Of a stretch of 64,000 bases of DNA, positions 31,801 through 44,200 are shown piece after piece. The translations under genes were made by a program, and so were the position numbers. The stretch is taken from NCBI GenBank assembly GCA_016859345.1, contig CM029116.1, positions 8,058,143 through 8,122,142 of the forward strand, written 5' to 3'. The notes under the pieces are model-generated. The model was not told the origin of the DNA and did not search any database. It saw nothing but the letters and a program-made list of their open reading frames with translations. Origin of the DNA: Istiophorus platypterus (Eukaryota > Chordata > Actinopteri > Istiophoriformes > Istiophoridae). Within the stretch, counting starts at the first letter, position 1; each line of letters opens with the position of its first letter.

Positions 31801-34800
31801 ACTATGCCCTATTTCTGCTAATGAAACTACAATTTAACCTTGACTTAAAAAAAAATTCTTTCTTTTGTCCATTTTACATGACTGGATTTACCAAGTCTTA
31901 CCAAGTGCTGCTAATCTGTGCTGCAAACAACTAAGATACAAATCACTTTTGTGCACATGTTCTGGTCTGATAATAAATACTCGTGGTTGGTATTTTTTAT
32001 ATTAGCATGTTCTATGATTTTTTTGACTCCCCTTCACAGTTTCTCCCACACCTTGAAAGGAAGATTACGCTTCGGACAGGTTGCTAGTCTATCACAGGGT
32101 TAAAGGTGAACCCCACTGATTTTACACAGAGTCTGTTTACGGGTCTTGGCCTGTACGATTGCATATGTTAAAAAAAACACACACACATATAAAATAGTGG
32201 CATCACTTCGAGCAGCAGCAGTTTGGGGCTGGAGACAACAAGTTTGATAATAGATTTAAAAAGAATATATGCGGCTGTGATCTGACCAGACCACTGCAGA
32301 CCACTCCACATCTCTTTGGGGTTAGTGGCACCAGGGTTACATTAGCTGGTACTAGAACAATGCTGCATTCTGGTCATACTATTGTAAACGTAATTTTGAG
32401 CATCCAAATGGGAAGAACTTGTCAAGTCAGCCTCAGCACTGTATTTCCGAGTCGGCAAAATCAGGACTTTTCAACACCAACCTTGTTTTCCACTTAGTGA
32501 AAAGAACTATAGATGTGTCAGCATACTGTTGGCAGAATGGCTGCAAATGCACCGCCGCTGGCAGCTACATCAAAACATAATCCAATATTAACACTAATGG
32601 AAATGATTTAGCTGTTTGGATCTGGTTTGACTTGATAACAAACTGCAAAAAATACACAACAAAAGAAGCCAATGTGAGTCAAGTTCTCTTCGTAAGGTAG
32701 GTGCCAGGTTTTAACAAGGAAGAAGAATGCCAGTAAAAAAACTGAATAAAAACGACAAAATCTCCACTGCATCGATCTCGATCCCCTTTTTAAACACCGC
32801 ATGGTGAATCTGGCAGTTTTACGGAAGCGCGGAGTCACCGAGTCGCTTGTTCGTCATGTCTTCGGACTCTGGAAAGAAACCATTCAAAAACCTCTCAGGT
32901 TACTTTGACATTTTAAGCAAAGCGCCATCCAACGTCCTGAGACTGTTGCAGAGCACGTCCTCGACAGGAGCAAAACAAGCACACGCGAAAGTGAAGAGCA
33001 CCTGCTGGTTGACACTAAACAGTCTCTAGTCAGCATCATGACATTGCAGTGGAGGTTTTATGGCACTTTTAACACACACGGCATTTGAGTTGTGGCAAAT
33101 TACTTTCTGTCTTTGTGTGTGTTTGTGTTTCGACCGCTCTACGATACCAGTCTTCTCATTTTTATATTCATTTCAGTTTAGTTTTATTTGACTCTTCTCT
33201 GTGTTATTCAATAATTCACTAAAACTCTCATGTCCATAGCGCCAACTCATAACAAGACGTTATCTCAGGGCGCTTTTCATATAGAGCAGGTCTAGAACGT
33301 ACTCTTTACAATAATATTTACAGAGACCCAATATTCCCCCTATGAGCAAGCACTTGGGGTCACCGGCAAGGAAAAAAAGCTCCTTTTGACAGGTAGAAAC
33401 CTGGAGCAGAACCTTGAATCTCTTAATACCAAAAATTTGGCAAGAGCATTCAGTTTTTCTGAGAGGCTGCAAATAAGTTATTTGCTGAGGTTGCATCCAC
33501 TGGGGTTCAAGAGCAGAAAGTTTGTTTTGGACACGGATTTTGGTCCAATCCCCTGCAGTCCTGATTACTGACGCAGAGCTTGTGTAAAGAGCTGACGAGC
33601 CCCAGTGAGCTGCTCTCAGAAGAGTCAACTTGTTTGCCAAACAAATGGAAACTTCAGGTTGCACAATTAGACTCAGGAGCTTTACGTTAATAATCAGCCA
33701 GTCTGTTAATTACTAAACAGGGGATATGGGGCTCGTTCTCTAATGGTGCTCCAGAGATACCAGGCAGTACAGTACCTCACTGCAGTGCTGCACATGTGAG
33801 TCATTTATACTACAGAAACATTTCTTTAAGCGTTTAATCATCTTCTTGAAAAACAATACCGACATTACGCCAGGAAGTTCCCTTTCTACTGTGATTGCGG
33901 ACATCAGTACCGTTGTGTAAGAGTGTGACACTGGAACATTGTCAAAACAGATTAAACAGCAGATGCTGTTTTTGCAAAATGTCACCAGGTTTGCTTCGGA
34001 TCAGTGTTTTTCAAAGTCTACAGTCCGTTCAAACCTGAGACCCATGGCGGCAGTATGTCTTTGCTGACACAGACAATTTAAATGACACATTTTGTATGAC
34101 CGAATTCGTATTAATCGTGGTGGAGCTATGAGTTATGACGTTCCAAATATTTGGCACTCCACATCGCAAAAGTTTCATCTACTGGTTTGTTTTGGTTTTA
34201 TTTTTTTAATTCATCTAAAGGGTTTTTAAAGAAAAAAAATCAGCATCAAGCAAAAAGAAGCATCAAGCAACGTGATTGTTTATTAGCCAGTTTTGAGTTT
34301 TAAAAAAAAAGGTAAAATAGAACCTCACGAATCCAAGATTGCAGTTTATATTTTGCACATTTTCTAGTTTTTCTAACCCAGAGCAATGTATAGGTATAAA
34401 TGGTAAATTAAGCATGATTCCAGGAGATTTAGAATCAGTTAAACAAGTACAAATGTACACCCCTGAAATGTACAGTACTGATCTTTACACCAACGATTAA
34501 CACCCCCCCCGATATATGTTCAACCACACAGCCAAACGTCCTTTAACCCTTTGAACCATTGTCCTGCCATGTACCTGACAATAACCCATGTTGTTTATGT
34601 GTCTGAAGTGTATCTTCACCATCCATATGTATCAGTGGTCTATTGATGGTGAAGTCCTCCTCACAGTATACTCATACACATATCAGATTGCAGAGAATTC
34701 TGGGTAAATGAAGACCCTTCTCCGTTTCACTGCACGATTTGAAATGTGGACAGGGTCTATATTTTTGACAATTTTCTCCCAGCAGGCCTGTGTTTCAAGC

Positions 34801-34980
34801 ACTGCTGCGGCACAGAATGGGAAAGCGCCGCCGAGGCTGGTTTCTGTCGTCATCCAAGCATGGAAAACTTTAACATAATAAAGTCATGCAATAAATACCA
34901 TGACACGAAGATGTCGATGGATCAAACATGGCTAATCTTTAATCTTTACTGAGGAATTATTTTGATGAAAAGTAGGGTAT
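31801..34980. other. Long intergenic stretch with one unassigned small ORF
   Basis: No recognised gene. There is a short CA run at about 32176-32188. The only item of note is the ORF at 32856-33029. Other ORFs here (for example minus-strand 33260-33664) have no family features. Confidence 0.4.
32856..33029 (+). CDS. Unrecognised 57-aa ORF, doubtful
   Basis: ATG gives a 57-codon ORF beginning MSSDSGKKPFKNLSGYFD and rich in Ser, Lys and Thr, with no signal peptide, TM segment or known motif. The bases before it are CpG-rich for this region (GGAAGCGCGGAGTCACCG), unlike the surrounding A/T-rich DNA. It could be a first exon, the 5' end of a retrocopy or chance. No splice partner was found. Confidence 0.15.
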   Translation: MSSDSGKKPFKNLSGYFDILSKAPSNVLRLLQSTSSTGAKQAHAKVKSTCWLTLNSL

Positions 34981-36798
34981 GTGGGAGGGTATAAAATCCC
35001 AGAGCTGAGACGCTGTGTCGTCCTACCGGGGCTCAGTACCTCTGAAAGTGTTTAATTAGTCCAACTGAGATTAGGCCCCGGGCACCTGCAATCCTGCAGC
35101 GATGGGCTCATCTCGAAAGGGACGGAACTCTGCTCACAGCGACATCTACAGCTCACGAACTGTCGTCGACACTGACTTCTGCAAACGAAGTGGGAAAAGC
35201 AGTGAGGGATGCTGCCAAAACACTTTGCTCAACAGTTCACAAACTGCATTAGACAAGACACGGCTGGAACAATTGACCCGGCTCACTTGAAAGTGCCCAC
35301 TCAGCAGAATTGTCATTGTGCCAACAATCAATATGAGAGCTCCCCCTTCCATCTGGAAAAGAATCAGCTGAGTGACACTGCACTGCATCAGAAAAAAAAA
35401 ATGATAGGAAAATTTGCTGCTTCTAATTTGTTTGTTCAGTTTATGCAGGAGCTATTTAATCTGCAAAACCAAGAAACCGCAACCACTTCGATGTCGTTCA
35501 TTTTTAAAGAAATATATGCTCTGTTAAGCATTGCGTCTTCCTTCATGCACCAGTATAACATGTTAGGGTATCATGGTTTAGGCAGCACTGCTAGATTTTC
35601 ACCCAGCTGTGCTGCTTTTTGTCATATGGATTTTGGATGTTTGATGATTGGGTGGATTGTTTTGCTTGGCTGAGGTAATTTTGCTGTGTTTACCTGACTG
35701 TTACAAGGTTTCTGCAGAGGTCCCCCACTTAAACCCTGAAACCTTAAATACCACATTGATTATAATCTAATGCCCCGTTTCACCTGCTGAAGTACGGCAG
35801 GTATTAATGAAAAGCAGTGGGAACGAGAAAGCCTAGAATTATTTATCAAGTATATATGGATTTATTGACATTTATAACATATTTTTGTCAGATTTTTCTT
35901 ATACAATTGTTAATTGATGATTCAATTTAAAAAAAAAAAATATTTATTTTAAAAAATAACATTAGAGGTCTGGAACACTGGTAGATTTTCCAGCCGGTTT
36001 TTGCAAGTTGGAAGATGTAAAAATAAAGACCTTTGTAAATGTAATTGAATACATCTTAATACATTTAAAGGCCTTTTCTTTGGAGAAACCAATGTATAGA
36101 AAGTAAGTGTATCTGTCTGTCAGTCAAACACACAAGTACATTAGCCATTACATGTACAGCATCATAACAACTGCACAATTGCCTCATTTAAAACACCTGG
36201 GAATTCAAAAGGCCAATTTCAGAAAGTAGCACCAATATATTATATTTTTGGGCTTAATCTATTGGCCCATTACGCCATCTCCCCACTGAAATAGGTTGAT
36301 AATGAGAAACATAATGCTTTGTGATGATAGCATGAAATTAATGTATCTCTGGAGGAATCAGGCCAGAGTAAAACATAAATGTATGAGGCCAAACACACGT
36401 GATGAGGAAAAGAACGTACCAGAGATGCTGTTCACCGAAGACAGGTTTTATGATAAGAAGAGCAGAAATCTGAACTCCTCTGACTGATGAACATATTCTT
36501 AGGTGAGTGAAATGCTCTTTTATATTTAATGTTGTATGTGCATTGTGTTACATTACAAACAAGACAAAGGATTATTTATCCTGTCTCACAGTGCTGAGGT
36601 TTTCTCTTATTTATCAAGTATTTACTAGGTTTTTCTTTTATCTGAGAGGATAGACATTCAGCTAGAATTTTGTTCTAATTTTAATTCGCTCAGACAATTA
36701 ATATTCACGATTATGTATTTGTCTTATTACTCAGTATGTATATGGACATTTAATTCATGTTTTTCTTTAACAGGTGTGCTCCAGTGCAGGGCCACAAA
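34981..36798. other. Upstream region of receptor E with TATA-like and leader sites
   Basis: GGTATAAAATCCC at about 34989-35001 is a good TATA box lacking any gene nearby other than receptor E. A strong 3' splice site (TTTCTTTAACAG, AG at 36773-36774) lies 24 bases before the receptor E start codon, and a donor-like TTAG^GTGAGT is at about 36503. Together they suggest a spliced 5'UTR, as in the other receptors. The path is inferred. Confidence 0.35.
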
Positions 36799-37725
36799 AT
36801 GCAGAATCTGACTGAACTTCCAGCAAATGCAACATCCCAAAAAAGCCTGTCCGTGATCATCAAGGTGTGTGTGGTTATCCCCTTCTTCTGCATCTTCCTG
36901 TGCTGCATTGCCGTCATGCTGCACATCTTTGCGTCCCACAGGCAGTTCCTGGACACGTCCCGTTACATCCTGTTTGCCTACATGCTGATCAACGACACCG
37001 TCCAGATTTTGTCCTCTGTGCTGCTCTTCCTCTTCGTCATGGGTCAGGTGAAGTTTGCCATTGTGTACTGTGTTCCTCTGCTGTTCATATCCACTGCCAC
37101 TTTCCAGAACACACCCTTAATCCTGGCCACCATGTCGCTGGAGCGTTATGTTGCCATCATCCATCCCCTGCAACGCCCGGCCACCTGGCGCTCAGACCGC
37201 ATCTGGATCATCATTCTGTCTCTCTGGTTCGTTAGCTGCATCCTCCCCGTCATCGACCACTCCATCGGAACGCGTGATCCAGCCTTGGATGTCCTCTCCA
37301 CCCCTGTGCTTTGCAAAGCTACCATTGTGAACTCATCTCCAATCCAAACGCTGTTCAAAGCTGCTTTAAGTGTGCTCTTCTTTGCAGTGGTGGCTTTCAT
37401 CATCTTCTTTACCTATGTGAGAATCCTGCTGGAAACCAGGAAGATGAGACAGGACAGAGCGTCCGTGAACAAAGCCATGCACACTGTGCTGCTGCACGGC
37501 TTCCAGCTGCTGCTGTGCATGTTGGCCTTCACCCACCCCATCACTGAAAGTCTCATAGTGCTGCACGTTAGCTGGCTACCGGAAGACGTGGCCTTTTTTA
37601 ATTACTTCTGCTTCATGCTACTCCCGCGCTTCCTCAGTCCGCTCATCTACGGCTTTAGAGATCAGAGTCTCCGGGGCTACATCGGCAAAACATTCCTCTG
37701 CTGCTCAAACAGAGTCAAACCCTAA
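36799..37725 (+). CDS. Odorant receptor E (divergent OR131-like), intact
   Basis: 308-aa single-exon seven-TM receptor. The chosen ATG (MQNLTELPANATS) follows the splice acceptor and gives two N-terminal sequons (Asn3, Asn10). TM3 ends SLERYVAIIHPL, a DRY-type motif with Arg present. ICL3-TM6 is RASVNKAMHTVLLHGFQLLLC, sharing the LHGFQLLLC core with receptors A-D. TM7 is SPLIYGFRDQSL, and the tail has a CC pair (FLCCSN) that could be palmitoylated. It is only distantly similar to A-D, richer in GC and free of the conversion blocks, so it is an older single-copy paralogue. Its position on the far side of DIABLO shows that the cluster spans that gene. Confidence 0.92.
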   Translation: MQNLTELPANATSQKSLSVIIKVCVVIPFFCIFLCCIAVMLHIFASHRQFLDTSRYILFAYMLINDTVQILSSVLLFLFVMGQVKFAIVYCVPLLFISTATFQNTPLILATMSLERYVAIIHPLQRPATWRSDRIWIIILSLWFVSCILPVIDHSIGTRDPALDVLSTPVLCKATIVNSSPIQTLFKAALSVLFFAVVAFIIFFTYVRILLETRKMRQDRASVNKAMHTVLLHGFQLLLCMLAFTHPITESLIVLHVSWLPEDVAFFNYFCFMLLPRFLSPLIYGFRDQSLRGYIGKTFLCCSNRVKP

Positions 37726-40200
37726 CTCAGAGGCAAACTGCAAGACAACCTGTCTGCCCCTTGAACTGGCTGATTTAGGCGTGACTGAGCACAAATGTCA
37801 GAGGGTGTATTTACGATGTTTAAACAGGGTATCTGCTACCGGTCTTTAAAAGTCTTAAAGGATAGGTTTACGATTTTTCAAGGCTGTCTTGAAACAAAAG
37901 TCAGGCGCGCATATAAACATTGGAACAGTTTTCTCGAGCTGTGATTATGCCTCCTGAGACCCTTCCTAATGCACTTTTCATTGTAAGTGAGGGTGGACAC
38001 AATGCACAGTTCTATGTAAAAATATATCTAGTTTTTGAAGCTTCGATAAGACAGTATGAGGCTTCAGCAGTCTGATTTTTTTTTTATGGTAAAATTCCCT
38101 CTAAAAAAAAATGGACCCCTGACTATTGAATTATGACTGATACGACAAACTGTGACCCCATCCTTTCAAAAGCATTGAATTCGATCTCTTCCAGAAAAAA
38201 AGGGGCCTCAGAGGGTTTAAAAAAGTCTGAGTAACAAGATCTTTTTGTATCTGATTACAGGCTCGTGCTGCAGGAGGCTGCTCAGTCAGCACCATCAGAC
38301 CTGTAGCAAACACTGTCACTACGGCTGCTACAGCAGCTATCGGAAGCTCATTGTCTCATAATTGTCTAATTTTTTGTTGTTTAATTCACCTGTCAATTGT
38401 ATCTGGATCCGTGTCATATTGATTGAAACAACTATATCAGTAGAAACTAGCTTTATATAATGATGGGAAGTAATGAAATAAATGTGATATAATAGTAAAT
38501 TAAACTAGGCCATATTATCCCTACTGATTTTGCACCATAACTTTATGCTCAGGCCAGTATGATCATGAAACAGGTAATAAATTGTGCTCTATCTGGTATT
38601 GAAAGGGTCTTAGAAAGTCTTAATTTTAAGCTGGTGAGTCTGCAGCATTCCAGTTGGAATATTATCTGTCTTCATACATAAAGGTAGAGAACAATGATGT
38701 TACGCTCATCTGATCTAAAAATTCACAGGCTATTGAAACATTTGTCAAACTTAGAGATGAGCCATATCTAAGCTCTGGACAAGACTTCATCAGGAACTGA
38801 TCAAACCTCCTGTGCCAACACTGTTAAATATAAACCAGGCAGGGCCCGTGAATCTATTCCAGCAGCATCAGCAAAGGTCACTTGGCTGCGTGAGTGAATT
38901 CAAGGCACCAGACCCTTAGTCTGGCAACTGCTCTGGGATTCAGCCCCTCATTTTCTCACTGAGCATGCAGTGCTGATCATGCAGGATTTATGATTAACTG
39001 CATGACTGAGGTGCAGGCTAGTTAATGTGTCTGACCTTCCTGTAATCCACTTTGATTAGAATTAAAATAACATAGATGAGATGTTGTCTTTCGAGTCCCC
39101 TTTGGAGACTAGCGCTAATATTTGCGTGCAAATGTTTTTGTTTATTCATTTTTGCTGTTCCCAGGTGCAAATGCATATAATTTCAAGTAGGTATATACAA
39201 CCACAACATTAAATACCAGTTACGATGTTTTAATGTTGTGGCTCATGGTTGTGCAAGTGACAATGTTGATCAAAATTTGTCAAAAATGTGTTGCAGGACT
39301 GATGTTTCTTTTTTTTTTTCTTTTAAGGATACTTATTATATTGTGTAACATTATAAATATTTTTGATAAACAGTGATAAAGAATGTAACCCTGCAGGCCA
39401 CTGTCTCCTTTGCAGACTCCAAATATTCAAATTAAAACCTTGATTATATGTCATTTGTATTATAATTTAAGTGTGTATAAAAGTATAAAAGTATGAAGTA
39501 TAAAAGTATAATGTATAAAGACAGACTTGTATGTATAAGTGTGTCTTTTTTCACAAGAGGGAACGTGTTGTGACAGATACCTATAAACAACATAAAATAC
39601 TTGTTTTCTTAGTCTTTCATTGGGCATTTTTTGTGAATTCCTGTCAGAGAGTTCATTATAAAAGCTTTTTTTTGGGGGGGGGGGTGTTATCAAAGTGGTT
39701 AAGTTGTAAATCCCTTGTATACTGGTCGTTTCTGATGCTGTGCAGCACATCACAACACATCCCGACGCCACCAGCAGTTTCATCGGGCATACATTAATAA
39801 TAATAATAATTACTATTATTATAATTATAATAACCCCCCCCCCCGCAACAATAGCTTAAATATTTCCCCTCTCACAAGCGGCCTGCTTGTTGTACGGGGC
39901 TGTCGCCTGCAGGTGTCGCTGTGACTCCAAACTTCTCATCCGTGTGCACCTAACTTTTGTTTAGAAAGCGAACGATTTACCTCAGTCGCTCACTCTAACG
40001 CATAAAAATGAAATTTAAAGAAAACAACATATGAATGCATATGGTAAAAAATACGGAGAATAAATAACAACTTGAGATGAAACGTCTTATTTTTCATTAA
40101 ACTGGGATGAGCGCACCAATTTAATCAGAAACAGACGCATGAAGTTGTTCGGTGTATTCCTATTATTATTATTATTACAGGGCAAATAAACCTGTAAGGA
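37726..40200. other. Intergenic DNA, simple repeats only
   Basis: No gene supported. Poly(A)-like and A/T-rich sequence, (TAA)n near 39789-39832 followed by a C run, and a G run at about 39674-39685. Confidence 0.45.
39789..39844. repeat. (TAA)n / poly-C low-complexity tract
   Basis: Imperfect TAA/ATT repeats followed by a 12-base C run. Confidence 0.85.
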
Positions 40201-40239
40201 GGGGGGGGGGCAATAATGACAAACTAATTGCCCCTGTTG

Positions 40240-40700
40240 AATCCGGGCCACAGGCCAGTCAGTGGAAGCCGATCCCGGATCAGTGGGAGATCCGCGTGTG
40301 CACTGCAGAGACACGTCTGATCCACTCGGGCAGAGCCAGGGGCCCGGGGATCCTCGGAGCTGGTCCGGGAGAGAGCGGTGGGTGGTGGCTGGGGGCCTCA
40401 CACACCGGGGTCGGTGGGAGGAAGCGGACGACCCGAGGCACGCGTGCTCCGCGCTCCGAGATGAAGCCCCTGGCGTGCGTTTACGCGGGCTGGGGTCTCC
40501 TGGCCGTGGCCGCGCTCCCCGCGTCCTCGGGGGAAATGTTCACGGCGCTGCTGGACGTGAAGCAGGCGGTCGGCGTGGAGCGCAGGCTGATCGGTTCCCT
40601 GAGGACCTACGTCGACCGGGAGCTGGAGCGGCTGGAGGACGTCAGGCGGTGGGTGACGCCGAGCGGCCCGCGGCGCGGCGGGGACGCACGGACGGTCCGA
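40240..40700. promoter_or_regulatory. CpG-rich promoter/first-exon island of P4HA3
   Basis: A marked rise in G+C and CpG compared with everything upstream, covering the presumed 5'UTR and coding exon 1 of P4HA3. No TATA box is seen. Confidence 0.6.
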
Positions 40701-41193
40701 GGGATGAGCAAGCTCCGCTTTGTTTATTTGTTTGTTTGGGGTTTTTTTTACGTTTTGCTTGTATGAAAATGAATTATTCTGTAAATATGCACGCGGTTTT
40801 GTGGCTATAAAACCGCGCGCGCGAGAGAGGGAAAGAGAGAGAGAGAGAGAGAGCCAGCACCAGCTCTGATCCGCTGGTGGAGAGTTAAAGGGAAAAAACA
40901 CTCTAATTCACAGCTGTGCTTTAGTTTAGCGACTGTGGTCATGAGGATGATGAGGATGATGGGGATGATGAAGATGATGATCTCACCCGGTGACCAGTCT
41001 AATAATGGCAGAGCGTGAGGATGGTGACGTGAGCACATGTGGAGGAAAATGCTGGGACGCGGTCACGTTTCTCAGATACACAGCTGGAAACCCTGCAATT
41101 AAAACTTCACGTCTTGGTGCCGGAGTCCGGACTCGGGATGTTTGACTCCACTGTTGTGGGGAAGATCACGTGATGACAGATGGCGTGTGTGTT

Positions 41194-41236
<43 letters not shown>

Positions 41237-44200
41237 TGGGGGGGGGGGGGTCCCAAAGTCGCTTCCCACCAACTTGTGTCAACATTTTCTCTCTGCAGAT
41301 GAAATCACACCATGAAACCTAACACGGCTTAATTGTGGAAGCTTTTGGTTTGTGCGTGCGTGTGTGTGTGCGTGTGTATGTGTTTGTGTGTGTTTGTGTG
41401 TGCGTGTGTATGTGTTTGTGTGTGTGCGTGCGTGAGCGCGTGGACTTGGAAAATGAGTCACGTCATGCATCAGATTCATTGATCCGTTGCGACCCGACGG
41501 AAATGGAAACATCACTGAGATTCGAGGTTCGGGTTTTGTTTTGTTTTGTTTTGTTTTGTTTGTTTTGTTTTTTTTGTTTGTTTGTTTTGTTTTGTTTGTT
41601 TTGTTTTTGTTTACCCCTCGGTCTTCCGTGCATGCTCCAGGCGGCTGCAGGCTGTGTTTCCTCACGGAAGTGTAAAGGCCCGGAAGTAAAAGCAAATGAA
41701 GGGAATGAAAACAGATAGAGACATAAAGACAGATGAGGTAACTAATAGACTAAGTCCGGGGGGTCTGAGTGGTTCAAGGCTTTAAAAGGAAAAGTTCTGA
41801 GTGGTTTAATTAAAAAGACGAATCCACCTACATGTGATTCATTCTTCTGGTCTGAGAGGATCTAGACTCTGTGCTGAACCGTCCATCAGAGGTGGTGACT
41901 GTGAAAAACCTGCTTCGAAGGGAAACCTGTTGTATTTCTAAAATAGATTATTTCTTCTTAATAATACAAACTGTTGGGGCTCTATCATCTCATGTGATGG
42001 GACCTTAAGGTTATTTCTCATTATTAATCTGACAATAATTTAGTTTGGTATCATCGTGACAGTTGTTTCCTCTGTATCCGTTGGTTATTTCATTATATGA
42101 AGCAAACAGTGTATATCTAGTGTTTTATCTGCATTGAGTGCCCCTTGTAATCAGTGGGTTTCTTACTGTTTCCACCCTGATGAAGACCCTGTGAGGTCAG
42201 AACCGGTTCCACCATGAACCGGTGTACCTGCCAAAATGAAGGGTTTAGATCTAACTACTCTCCGTGCTCTGCCCGAAGGACATTTTTTCTTCTCTTTGAC
42301 CCGTTTTTAGATCCTCAGTAGCACCTTCAGGCTCCCAGGGCTCACTAAGTACACGTGGGAGGGACTGAGCGCTTGGCCTCTTCTTTCCCCTTTGTAACCA
42401 CAGTCTCTGCTCCTTCACGCAGCTTTTACGCCAAAGTGTCTGACCTGCACGCTGAGCTCTACAAAGGCCCCGGGACTGCGATGGCCAACCCGCTGGTGGC
42501 GTTCACCCTGATCAAGCGGCTGCATTCGGAGTGGCTGAATCTCGTGTACAGCGACGAAGCCATGGAGAACGCACAAGGTTGGCTCCCTGCCTCCCTCACA
42601 GACACATCTGGTGATGATAACTTAACACCCCCCCCACCCCCTTGTTCTCTGCCGTCGCCACCCAACCCCCTCCTGCTCCCCAGATCACCTTTTGGCCTTC
42701 TGCTGTCCAGCCCTCAGGTCCAGTTACGAGCTGGAAGAGGCCGATCTGCCCAAACTGGAAGACCTCCAGGGGGCTGCCAAAGGGCTGATGCGCCTGCAGG
42801 ATGTGTATGCTCTCCAAGTGGCGAGCCTCGTGAGGGGCCGTTTCCAGAGACTCAGTAATGGGAAGCCTACTGACATCTACATACCGGCCGTCTCTGTCCC
42901 GCTCTCTGGTGACGACTGCTTTCTAGTTGGAAAGGTACACAATCCATTATTTTGCTTCCTCCCATTGTGTTTAACCTGATTCTAGTGGTGGCAGAAGTAC
43001 TCAGATCCTTTATTTAAGAAAATAACACTAACAATCTGAAAATACTCCATTTCAAGTAAAAGTCCTGCGTTCAAAATCACACCTATGTAATATACAGACT
43101 TATTAACAGCAAAAATATACTTACAGCATCACTTACTTAAGTAAAAGTACGTGTTCTGCAGAAAAAAATGGCCTCTGTGACTGATTATATATCATATTGT
43201 CAGATTTTTTTACTGATCTACCTGGTTGAGGTGGAGGTTGGTGTAGCTAGGTTAGTGCAATGGTCCCCAACCTAGGAGATGAGCCCCTCCAAAAAGTCAA
43301 CAGACAAATCTGGGGGGTCGTGAACTGATTAATGAAATAGAAAAGGCAAGGGGGGGGGTTCTGATACACAGATGTGTTTTCTTTTTTCTTGTTTTTCCTT
43401 TTTTGTGATCTATTGAAGAGTTTGTCAGTTTTGATCCTCAAACTATTTTTTTTTTTTAAATGAAACCACATGATAAGTTTAGAGGGCAAATTACACATTG
43501 GTGAAACTAGTAACAAGTCATTGACATCTGAAATGTGACAAAGAGCCACAACCAGATGCTGCTTTTCTCTTTAACTTCTCACGAACCAACAAGCTTGGGA
43601 ACCAACCCGGGGATATATTAACATCTTAAACTGCAAAGTAACTAGCATCTATGGCTCTCAAATAAATGTATTGAAGTAGAATATTTCCACCTGAGGTGGA
43701 TGTACGAAGTAACACAAAATGGAAATAGTGCAGTACAAGTACCTCAACTTCTTACTGAAGTACAGTACTTGAGCAAATATAGTTTTTACTTTCCACCACT
43801 GCTTATTTGTCAACCCTGTATTTCCTAAAATATAGCGAAGAACATGCGATGTGAGCTTGTTGGAGCGCGTGTCCCTGTTGTGCGTCACTTTCCTGCGTAG
43901 AGTAAGCTACAGTTGCTCATGTGAGCGAATGAAATGAAGAGATAATTGAAGGTGTCGCTGTGAAAACGTTCCCCTCCCCTGATTAACATCCCAGTCCAAA
44001 GGGTCTGTCAGTCATAGTTTCGGTGGGAGACCAGTACGTCAGCCTGGGAAAAAAAACAAAACTCTTCACCATTGCTCTTCACCAACCGGGAATTAATTTC
44101 ATGTGGAGCTTAATATGCTTTTCAACAAGTATTAAAAAGAAAAAAAAACTTTTCCCCGCAGCAGATTCCACTGTTTATGTACAGTGGTGATGTGTAAAGG

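Noticed and set aside
33260..33664. 134-aa minus-strand ORF
   Set aside because: No family resemblance, no promoter or splice signals that decide a gene, and no conserved neighbours.
35209..35673. 154-aa plus-strand ORF
   Set aside because: No motif, TM pattern or splice context; composition like random A/T-rich DNA.
40398..40901. 167-aa minus-strand ORF opposite P4HA3 exon 1
   Set aside because: A by-product of the GC-rich exon and the (GA)n run next to it; no domain.
41335..41718. ORFs of repeated Val/Cys/Phe residues on both strands in P4HA3 intron 1
   Set aside because: Translations of GT and TTTTG microsatellites inside an intron.
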